Shown here piece by piece: positions 47,101-59,100 of a DNA stretch of 64,000 bases (position 1 is the first letter of the stretch; each line of letters begins with the position of its first letter). The translations under genes were made by a program, and so were the position numbers. The stretch comes from Tubulanus polymorphus (lineage: Eukaryota; Nemertea; Palaeonemertea; Tubulaniformes; Tubulanidae): the NCBI RefSeq assembly GCF_964204645.1, contig NC_134027.1, positions 2,530,485 to 2,594,484 on the forward strand, read 5' to 3'. Under the pieces are notes generated by a model. It had not been told where the DNA came from. It made no database searches and was given only the letters and a program-made list of their open reading frames with translations.

Positions 47101-50100
47101 ACTAACGAGTGTAACTCCAAACTGGGATCTCTATGATCTCAAACTGGGGAGCCAATTTTATTTGACTAACTTTCTCCCTGACTATTCCCTGGCATGCGCG
47201 TTGTTTTCTCTGACTTCATCTATTAAGGATCCAATCAATTAACACAGTCAAATACATAAAACATAGACACTGTTTGATTTCATGCACATCTAGCAATTTC
47301 ATCAAATTTCCCTGATTCGAAAGCTTTATAACAAAATTCCCCGTATATTCACTGAAGAGATGTCCCTGATTTCCAGGTAAGTGCCCCCCCCCCCCCGTGT
47401 CAAGTGAGGAGAGTAACTTCCAGAAACAATTAGTATTCATGCAGAATTATTTGACCAGTGCTTAATTTGGCACAGACCTGGTCGGACGTATGAGGTCTGG
47501 CCAAATTTAGCCCGCGTCAAACAGGGAAAGACCCATTTGAAACCGGTGTTAAGTGGCCCGTGTGAAAAGCCTTTGTGTGTTCATGTTTTATAGAATCTCC
47601 AGACTACAAATGAAATTTTATGATGATGAACAAACTTGATTAAATTCATTCGTTCATTCGACAAACCTTTAGTACATAAACAGTAAAACACATGTACACT
47701 ATGAAAACATCTCAAAAGATGCTTTCCGTCAACTCGACATGACTCGATCATCTGAAAAAGGGCACATTCTCATTGACAGCCTGAAAGTGGTCATGAATAA
47801 TACTACCGACCGCACAGTGAATTCATTCTCTACATATTGCTACATATGAAAATTATTAGTCGCACAAGTATCTTGACAAGTGAAATGTTGACGGCAGCCG
47901 CTCCGACCAGAGACCATTGTCCACTTCCTTATATACTACGCAAAATGTCATGAAAATGACGAGTAATAGGCAGGAAATTGACCAGATAAACCGACGCATG
48001 AAAAACATGACCACAAAGGTGAGAGGGGATGAATATAGCGCTATCAAACACATCATGTGAATGACAAGGGTAAGAGTTGTTTGGAAGCCAAACAGGAAAT
48101 GGCAAGGTGAGGCGCTATATGAAACAGAGAGAGAAAGTTGATCTCGTAATAACACTCCAAAGAAGAACATCTTTTAAGATGTTTTCTCCAAAAATATGTT
48201 TGTCAAGTCCCCTGTTGAATCCATGGAAGGCTTTGCACGGTTTAGTCTGTCTAGTGTGAAAACACTGTTTTATCTCAAACTACTCATTGTAATGTTCATT
48301 ATTGTATACGAACACCACTGGAAAGTGGCGTATTTTTAAACATGCCAGAAACCTTTAAGAGAGTCTAACAAATCTAACCAATTTCTTCAACGGGGAAAAC
48401 AAGATTTTCTGACTGATTTTCACGGCAAAGCCGTAATTTTCTACGCATATCAGCGGAAAACGCATATCAATTTCGAAAGGCTTCACGTCCTTGGATCTTG
48501 AAATTTGAGATATTCTAATTCATTTTGTATTTAGGTAAATTGTATAAGAAATCCGACAAGTTCATGGCAAGAAAAGGAACACCTTGCCGCGAACACTCCC
48601 TTAACACTGCTGAAAATAACATCACCGGATGAAACATTACAAGCATACGCAGCTAACCAAATTAAGGATACCCACAGGAAAAAGCATTTTAGCGGGTCGC
48701 GCGGCCGACCTGATCACGAATGATGAATCCACGCAAGCTATCAATTGAAGCTCAATCAAGTCTGCGATACCGAAGAATAGGGCTAATACCGATTGAACAA
48801 TCAAAATGTCTTGCGAGCAAATATTGAAAAAAAATTGCAGAAATAATGAATGGGGAACTTACGTTAGATATCGAGTTGCTTTAGTAATATAAGCTGTTAA
48901 TTGTAGGAATATTGGTTTTTATGTGCTCAACCTCAATAGATTTTTAAAGATGAAAATATTTCATCAAGCACAACATTAAATATTCTAAGGAACAGCTTTT
49001 GTGTCATAAAGCAAATACAAACATTTGATGAATAGTATAACATTTCTATATACGTCAGTAATATGAGAAATGTATTTTTCCTTCGGCTTTTATCGCAGTA
49101 ATTGCAAATCAACTTTCCTGTTGATTTTCTTGTGTCCAGAGACAAGTTTCCGAACAAACCATCGCCATATCTCATAGCCACGGTTTGTTCAAACAGATCC
49201 GGTGTTCTTCGGGCAAAATAAATACTTTAGCCAAAGAAATCATTATCTGTGTAAAGAGGTTACGCTGTACGTTTGTTAGGTTCAATAATCATCTTAGAAA
49301 TACGAACCCTTCAGCATTAAATGACCTTATACGGCATTGACCTCATCAATCGAAGCAAACAAATTCACGATTTCAAACGAAAGACATCGGAAACGTTTTA
49401 TTAATGAATTGGTCAGCGTCGTAGTCGAAAATGACGATGTACTGGAAAGTTCTGTCCTGTAAGTCTCTGCGGTAATCGCATTACCCTAACAAAGACGACG
49501 CGCTTTTTCTACCTTTAGCCGCTATCTGACAAACTATTGTGATGGTAAACACAGCAGCAACCAGAGATGAATACATAGTCTGTAGGAGAAAGTGCAGGGG
49601 CGGATCCAACTTCAATTTCCAAGTACTGATCAGTCAAGTATAACGGCACCACTATGGGGGGTCCTCCTCGGAAAATCTTTAAATTCTACAGCCTCCAAAA
49701 ACAATCTGAGCATTTGCGGGACGTGAAAACTTAGCCTTCCAAACCTACCTCCAAAATAAGTGGATTGTATATTAGATTTTCGTTGATCGATGTGGACCAC
49801 TGAAGTGGTAACCGCAGCGCGCTGGATCCGTCCCTGGAGAGCGACTCCCATACATTTCTGTATTACTAGACAAGAAGCTTTTTGTTTTTTCTGATCTCAC
49901 GGTGGCTGGATTCGTAATACATGACAATCTCGATCAACCGGCCATTTGCAGCAATTACACGGGGCCACGCGTCCGTCCGAGCATTAAGAGAGGATCATAA
50001 ACGCAATAGATAAGAGTGTTCAATCTGCCAGCAACGAGACGAGCGAATTATTCACATTCCACCATACACACAATCCATTATTAACCATGATCACAGTCAA

Positions 50101-53100
50101 ACTGGTCTGGACCAGACCCCGAGTCAAATTTTAACTGATCAGGGATGCTCCGCACTAACGAGTTCAGTCACTTCCACACCATTCACGCGCAATAATTCAA
50201 CCAATGCCAAAATTTGGCATGGCCTGGTTTGTTTTGGGCAAAATTTGAACTGATATGGACTCGTTTGGCACCGGTGCGAATGGTTGGCTGCGGCATAATC
50301 TGGCCCGGGAATACTTTAGCCCGGGTCAAAGATGCTAATCGTGGCTTATATGAAAGATCGCTGTTCGGGAATGATAGCGAGAACCGCTGACGATCGATCC
50401 ACGGGAATGATTCTCCATCGAAATCTGATCTATATCTACCTCTACTTCATCATAGGCTACAATTACAAATAAGTGTATAGATTTCACGCGTGTAAGATCT
50501 CATGGAGATCATCATGTGGAAATTGATAATCAGCGTTTTACAAAACACAAGCCGATTATTTTTCTGCGTTTTGTTGCGGCCTATTTTGAACATTTCCATA
50601 TGCGTCGTGTGACTAATGACTGGAGCAATGATAAGATCACACCACGTGATTTATATTCGAATTAAATTGAACGTTCGTTGATATGTTCACGGTTACGAAG
50701 TCGCGCTTAAAATACCATCAAAATCTCATAATTTACCCCGCAGCCTGACAACTGAATATGAAATATAGCCCCGTGAGAATACCGGCTATAGAGAACTTGT
50801 ACCCATCACGGTCACCCTCATTGTTTTATAGATGATTTCATTAGACGCCGGTATTTCTGATTAGAATTAACGATAGTAAATTAGTTCCGTTTAAATCGGC
50901 AAAGTTTTCACATGAGCAACTTAGAAAAAAAGGTATTCAAAATATCTATACGTTAACAGGGTGAACGCTTTCCGCTCTTTTACAAATTTCCAGATTTTCC
51001 ATGTTTTAACTCCACTTCCCATAGGAATTCTAGTTTTAAATTGTTACAATTTATTCATTTTTCACGAATCACATATCGATAAAGAAATACGTGGTTAAAA
51101 GCATTTCCAATTTCCCCGAGTTTTCCAGGTTCTTAGAAAAACCTGTGAAATTCCCCGAGTTTCCTCTGATTCTTTTTCTAGATTTTTTTTTGATTATCCA
51201 GGTCAGTGGCTAATTACAACTGATGTTTTCAGCATTGTTTACTTCGATACCGATAAATAGATACAGATTTCTGCTAGAACGAAACGTTCTATATTTTCGC
51301 GTTTACTATAACCACATTTCATTTGTGTCAAAAAAATTTCTTTTAAATCGTGGGAAACTTCACGAGAGCGCATTTAAAACCGTCGTTGCTCGATACAAAA
51401 CGGCAACCGTCTCAACCGTGTTTAAGAGCGGGCAATTTTTGAGAAGAATTGAGAGATGACTCGTATTTGATAGCTCCCTCGATGCAGGTTTTACAGCAAT
51501 TTTACCTGTCATAAGCAATTATTTATGGTATCGCCGGCAAAAGGAAATAAACTGATTTACACGACTTTTACAAATCCCGAAGGATTTCTGGTAAACGAAA
51601 CTGCCTCCGTATTACACATCGGTTTAGCTTCACAGTATGTTCTATAAGGGTTGTAAAGATATACGCTATTTCATACATTCTTACCCATTATCTGTACTAT
51701 AATGAATTACTATACGAGCAATAAAGTTTATAAACAGCGATGGTGAAAGATCAGATATTAAAATGGTCACGATACTGATTACTGATTTGCCAGATTGTTT
51801 CTGAAATCCTAGTCAAAAATATTTTTCCAACTTATAAAATCCTATTCTAGTTTAGCCCAAAAAATGGTCCTTTCATGGATTAAAAACCCCCATTAATTGA
51901 AGTATGATAAGAAACCTTTGTAACCAAAGATATAATGCATTGTTAGTGAACGAAGTATTCGACAAGCCTGACTAGTCACCACACCAGACTGGTCACCACG
52001 CTGGCCATTATTAATCTCTAGGACACAAACTTTCCAACTGATTCAATCACCTTGACTTGGTGGTCTAGTGGTTAGCACACTGGGTTTGAATTGTGGAGGC
52101 CCAGGTTCCAATCCTGGTGGGGTTTAGGGCAAAGGGGTGAGGGAGAAGTGGAAATGAATGATTTTTTCCTTTTTTTATTATGTTGAAACATGATTTTCTC
52201 AATTTTCCTGGCAGCAATTCAAGCAGAAACTTAAATATCATTTAATGAGATACTTACCAAAATATTCTTTCCTCATTCAAATTATTTCAGTTTTGCCTTG
52301 ATAAATGCTTTTTGGTGGAAACGGCTTTCCATTTTTCAGTTGAAAATATGCATCTTTTCATATGGACTTTTAACATTAATTCACTTTATACATTTGATAC
52401 CGAGTTGAGAAGACCATATGAAACAATACCAAACGTTCCACTTGGAAAATGTAATTTCATAAATTTGAGAATAGTTGGGATTAAATGTTGGTCTGAGTAA
52501 GGTGAGTTTTCTACTTCCAAAATCCAGTTTAGAGACAGAATTTATTCGGAAAATGAATGATAAAATTCCAGACCTCATTATTCCCTCCGATAATGCGATG
52601 TAGACCGATCAATTTTACACGGTATTATTATCAGGCGCAATTTTTTATAAATTCAATTATCTCTGGGCATTATTCTCGTACACAATCACAGCAGCAAAAT
52701 ACAGTATGATAAATAAGCGAGATGTGTGTGTGTGTGTGTGTGTGTGTGAGTGTATCGGGGCAGTCTTAGTAATAGATCCGACCCTCGAGACCAACGTATC
52801 ACATATCAAATAATATACAACGCTTGATATGTCACTCTCAACCGTTAGACATGGCACATTAACAGCCAATTATACCAACACTGCTGAATACTAAAGCTTT
52901 GCCGGACCATTCGGCAAAATAATCGCAAATTGTACGCCACACTGAAAAAATTTCAGCGACAGGCTTAATTACGTATCACCCGACGGTCAGTGAGAGCAAT
53001 ACGGTACGTTCTGCTTACGACTAGTGGGAAATCATATCATACTTTTTAGATTAATCAGTTTGTTCTTCACCAGATGCTCACCGAACAATTGGAAATATAT

Positions 53101-56100
53101 GAAATGTTTACTTAGTATTTGTGTCGGATTTTTGCTTATTCCTCGTGGTACAAATTCCTAGCATATTTGTCCGGTTCACTTGAAAACGCTGTAGTGTTTA
53201 CATGTTGAAACGGTTGCGTCTTAATATTTTTTGTGATTCGCACAAGCAACAAATAACGAAAAATTTATAAATGTTTAATACAATCAGGAACCGGTGTCAC
53301 AGTTCTCCATTAAGACTCTGCTTGAGGTTTATGACGTTTGAAATGAACTGATTTTAGTAACATCGGATGAAATGATAATTTAAACCTACTCGTCAGAATT
53401 CCATCACACCTGATGACGGTCTCTATTGAAGTTTTTGATTTTGATCTTATAAAACGTGTTTTAAAAGTTTTCAATTTATATAGGCTATAGTGGATTTGAC
53501 GCGAATGCCACCATCATAGAAACAATGAGAAACCATGGTAATAACTGAAAAATTCCCAGGGATTATTTTGATGTATCTACATCATCTCTGAAACTCAGCG
53601 CTAGAATTTTTCTAGAATTGAAAAAACAAACAATCGCGTAACGATTCAATTGACTTTAATTCTAAATTCAATTCATTTGAAGCCGTAATGAAACAAGAAA
53701 TCTGTTTATGGATCAGTTTATCTGCAGGGTATAGAACAGTGAACTGTTGCAGCTGTTTATATTGAAATCAATTCAACACAGATGTAACGCTTCGGCTTCA
53801 AATCCAAGAATTAAAATAATTCTTCCGCAAGGAAAAAACGAGGTAGTGACTGATGAGGGAAGCGCTTCTCTGACAACTCGCGAGTGAAACAATCGGACAA
53901 TTCAATACTCAACTCGTCGGACATGCCGTAGAACTGTTGGGGGTAGATTTAATTAAACATCTCATATAGTCTCGGCTGTACTTCTATGAGTCTCATTATC
54001 CATAAACGAGACAGATTCTTGTAAAAAAAAAACCATGAAAACAATATTGATCTCCTAACGATGAAACAACATCTACTGCACGATAATGATGAAAATTAAT
54101 GAAATATCTGAAATATAATATTCACTACCCTACAAACCCATCCCAACAGCAAAAATGCGATGAAATGTGAAAAGATTAGATGATTTTAGTAATCTGAAGT
54201 CTGTAATTCTGCACGGAAATAGTTTCAAAGTTAGAATTCATTAATTTGTTGATTGTTTAACAAAACGCAGTCGATTGTTTGCCGACAACCGCCAAACAAG
54301 TTCCCGATGATTGCGAAATCTTAGTTGAGAGCTTGTAGACTTTCAAATTACTAGATTTCAGCGCAAGTGAATCCTATGATTTCCCTCATTGACCGTTAGC
54401 ATTGTGAGAACCACCTGACTTACATTTTTCCAAATCGCTGAATATTTTAACCACAAAATCAATGAATACAGGTCTCTCTAACCAACGATATCACTAAAAT
54501 TAATCAACTCGTACATGTATAGCTTCGTTCTAAAGCGATCTATTTCAAGTTCAGTAGGTACAGTACATTTCAGTTGTTCATTTTAAAAAGAACATCACTT
54601 GTTTAACAACACAGAGAAGGGTGTTTATCAGTTCTAGTGAAATAACGCTGTACAAACACTTTATTTCCTACACAATTTATCCAAGTGTTCTACAGGATGA
54701 AATATTTCCTAATCAGTAAGTTACGAGGGTCTCTTTCTGCGGGTCTCCTAGTCTGCGTGTACTGGCTATAGCGGTATACTGTATTGTTTCGTTAGAACGA
54801 CAGGTGAATTCTTCATCGATTCATTTCAATGCTATTACTTTAAGTCCTCTCAAAACCGCTATAAATCCATCACTGGGAACTGAATAAGCTACCATCTCGC
54901 TTCGGAAAAAAATGTGCAACTCCTGAGGCTAAATCCATTCGATTTAAAAGCCTGACACTTTTGAAATTTCTATGGTAAAAGTGATAGGATACATTACTTA
55001 CAGCACTTTATCATATTCTAAACAGGCCAAATCTGCCCTTAATAAACGAAGTATCACGATGCTGAGTGAATGTGTCTCGGAACAAAATGGAATTGAAACC
55101 CATCGGAGCAAGACATAAATAATAATGGAAGGACTTTGATAATTAATTCTACCCTGGAGAGATTTGATACAGGCTCAAAATGGATTTTCATATTCTTCAG
55201 TCTGTTTTATACACATACGAAGCACTTATTGTATATAATACAGCTTTGTAGACTGTATTGATCTTTACCTTATCTAATGAACAAATACTTTTTAAAAATA
55301 TTTGTCAATAAGTGACAACTTGTTACCAGATTTGACAATCTTGAATGGAATTTCCTCTTGTTTGGAAAACTACTTTTCTACCAGTGGTTTAGATTTTTTA
55401 TATTCCTCATCGACACCACTACGAGCATTATTTGGCAGGTTTGATATTTTTCCCCGATAAAAGAGGTTCTGACCCACGGACCTAATATTGATGAGAAGAA
55501 AATTAAAACTACTCAACTACTTCTCTCTAAATCGTCTCTTTCCAAACAGATATAAAAGATTTTAGTGCTGACGGATAAAAAAGATATCACGCTAATTAAT
55601 GTTCACAGTTCGATGAATTTCCAACTTGACAAATCTTCAACGCGACGTTGTTTGAATTAAAACAGCTAAATTACTGCAGTAGAGTGAATAAACACAAACC
55701 AAGATGTAACATTCGACACGCGACTTGGACCAGAGGTATCATACAGTCAGTCAGACTTTACGCACAGATAGAACCGGTATCAATTTTTGTCACATTAGTG
55801 AAATTGTAAATTGTATCAAAATAAAGGTTACAGTTAAAAAATGTATACTCCAGTGTTCAGTGCGTATTTAACTTTGTTAACTTTTCTGCAAGAAACAGTT
55901 TACAGATTCATATCGTAATTGACTGTTTTACGTAGAACATATGCTTATGGTATAATTTGTATTCGATCGAAAAACAATTAATTTCTAAATTGATGATGTA
56001 TGAATTTGTTGTCTAATGAGTCGTAATTGATGCGAATAAATACAACATCTAATTGAATTAAACTGTTACATCATCATTCCTCATCATGGCTGACATCTCA

Positions 56101-59100
56101 ACAAATAAATACTCTTCCATTCTTCAATCCGATATTCCCTTTAATTCAGAGTAAAGTTTGAAAATCTTTCTCTATTTTGTAAAGAGCTTTGAGGATTTAA
56201 CAACGCAAAGCGCTTTTAAGTAATAAATTATTTTCATCATTATCGAATATGACTCAATCTGGGAGAAATCCGTAAGCCAGTTTCCAATTTTCACATCAAA
56301 GAAGCTTAGTTTTTTTTTTGAGTACCTTCACGACAGGATTCATTTGTTTGCATGACATAATTCACAATCATCTCGAACAGTTCCTGATAACAAATCCCAG
56401 AATATGCACACAAAACTATAACATATCAAACGGCAAATAATCGGACTAGGATTTATAGCCACTGTGCGACAGTACATGAGACAAAACAAATGATTTTTAC
56501 TGAATAGCCGTGGATCGTACTGATATAATGCCGGTTTATTTCTGACATGTAACGCCGAAGGGATATCGATTCAGTGTGACCTCCCTCACAAAGCTGAATA
56601 TTGTTTATTACCGACGTTGTGCAACAAATTTTGACGCCGACTACTGAGGAAATTTCTTCCTTATTTCGTACAATGAGCGTTTGAAATAAAATCTACCCGA
56701 ATTAACTTTCACATTTTGACATCGATGAATAAAATCCTCCAAGGTTTCTCGATGGCTGTGAAAAAAGCTCCGCGAAACAGGCTGAAGTGGAACAACTCAA
56801 AACACGTTTTCAGCGGAAATTGATTTCCGATAAATGATGAATAGAATGCAGTGTTTCTCACTAGCCATCGAAATAAAACAACTATTGAATTTCAGGTTAC
56901 GCAGGTATATATTAAACACAGACGAATAGAAACTTCCTGAAACTAGAGACAAACACACATACAATACTTATAAATAAATACCTCAAATGTATAAGATGTT
57001 ATTTGAGTTCCTGTTTGTGCCTCACTTCCATAAACCTCCAATTCATCCATTTCATCCATTTTTGATATATCAGATGCTGTTGATGAGAATTTAAAAGTTT
57101 ACTTACAATGTTCACAAAAGTTTAATGCGGTTAATTTTGATACAATCCAAATATTATTTACTCTCATCTGTATATATAGTCAAAAATTCATTGTAGTTGA
57201 GACGATCATTATATTGATTTGACTTACGCATAGTAAAATTAGTGATGACTTAAGCGAGTTTGACTATAGATATATACGGGTTAGATAATCGGATCTCAGA
57301 ACTTACCCATCCAATCACCTAATGTATCCAAACGTTTCTTTTTACTCGGAGGTTCCTCCTAAAATATCGACCAATGATGTTATGAACATGGAACTATAAT
57401 TCGAGCCCTTTTCGATGAGGTTTACATTAACCTACCTGTGTCTGGATACCAGTAACAGGATCGCTATCTTTCTGAGTGTATTTCAGCAATAGCGAATTGC
57501 CAACCCGAGAACCTAGGAAAATATAGCCATTTTCACAGTCGCACATCTGTAAAATTTTAATAAATGATACTGGAGTTTTTTTCTTTTCATGACTGCTGAG
57601 CAACATTCAGGGTACTATTAGCGGGTTCAACAAGGAGATGAGGCCAGAGAATGAGTATGACATAGTATCAATGAGAAAACATGGCCCGTATAAGCTGTAA
57701 CCCGAGGCCTAACTAAATTCATTATTCATTTGAGTTTATTACATGTAGTTAATACCGGTCTAATGTGAATGAATTAAATATAGATGACCTAAGAATAACA
57801 ATATTGTATATTTACACATGTAGTTATGACACTGGAAGCTGCTTTATCGAGGTTTAAATTTCGCACACTTCTCATTCCATCGACCAATAATGTGACTACG
57901 TAGATATCGCCATCTTTCAGCGAAAACACCAACCGATCGTGACTAAGGAATGTAGCTTGAGCGCAGTCTAAACTCAGTTTCACTCCTTCTTGCATTTCTG
58001 AATAACCGAAATGGAATTAGATCATAAGATAATAAGATACGGGTATACAACTGGTAGACTGATATTTATCTTTTGCTTGTATGTTAATTGTCATTCTATG
58101 ATAGAAATTGATGAAAGAAACGTACTCAATGGGAATGATGTCGAAGCTTCGGCGATGCTGTTCAAAGACACTCCGTACGGCGGGAAACTTTGGTTTAAAT
58201 ATAACATCGAGTTTACAGCACAAACTAAGACTCCACCTATCGGAAATATAACAATGAATCAATCAGAGAATTCTAGAATTGTTAGCAAAAAGCATTTCGA
58301 TAATAACAATGTTCCACAAACCTATAGGTTTAGGGACTGGTAGTGCTTGTGTACAATCAAAGGGAAGGTTTCCGAGGGACCAGATTATCGGATGAACTCG
58401 TTCTTGGATATTCAATGATATGGCAACGATACTTTTGTTATCCTGTCGGACTGCGACTCGACTACAAAAACAAATACAACATAATATTGATTTCTAGAAA
58501 TTGGAAATATCGAATTACACATCAACACATGTACACGTACCCGGGCCATGTTCGTAGTGGTTCATACAATATAAATAGAGTAGGTTCGAAATATCCATGA
58601 AGAAACTGTATATCGACGATATTATCAATTTTCTCATCAAGTTGATGCATGTCTATTGTATACGATGATAGTATTGGTGATTGCCTGAAAAACAAATTCA
58701 AAACGTCAATCACAAAATTTCCGATTACAGATGACGCCGATAACAATCACGCTTACATATTTGTTCCTAATTTTTCGAAATCATCGCTGATTCCTTCTTT
58801 ACGAAACGGCAAAACAACCAAATGTTCGCCGTATATCAAAGAGACGGCACATCGGTTCTCCGGGTCAACTCGTACAATAGGTAGAAACGGATGCTGTACC
58901 CGACCAGCCTAGAAGAAGCATTTCAAATATATCATTGTCATCTTTCGAACCACAAAATACATTTATACCTGTGACAATGTGCGACATACCTTGAGATTTT
59001 CTTCTTCGAAATAATGAAGCGACGAAGTCTTCAAATCATGAGTCCCAGGATCATATTCGACAAGAGATACCTAAAATAATTCGCAAAACGACAATTTTCA

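Larger units (their letters stand above)
23978..56981 (-). other. CPSF1 intron 12, about 33 kb, containing a nested GPCR gene and repeats
   Basis: The exons on either side join in phase 0 into a continuous CPSF1 sequence (...TSYTFE then [11 protein letters not shown]...), so this interval is one intron of 33,004 bp while most other introns of the gene are 60-400 bp. It contains the antisense GPCR gene at 39864-41006, copies of a dispersed repeat, tRNA-derived relics, a tandem duplication at 31477-31666, and microsatellites. Among them are (TTCG)n near 25400-25426, (AT)n at about 26123-26165, (TG)n at 52723-52749 and a 13-nt C run near 47384-47396. Most of the remaining sequence is AT-rich with only short ORFs that I cannot support as genes. 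Confidence 0.85.

Noticed and set aside
52054-52126. Functional tRNA
   Set aside because: D, anticodon and acceptor stems have several mismatches; only the T arm and boxes are preserved.
53405-53430. CTGATGACGGTCTC...TTGAAG, a third possible hammerhead
   Set aside because: The second core box is GAAG instead of GAAA, stem II does not close, and there are no inverted arms; at best a decayed relic.
58011-58912. Several plus-strand ORFs of 85-110 codons
   Set aside because: They are antisense to CPSF1 exons 5-8, whose protein matches CPSF160 closely.
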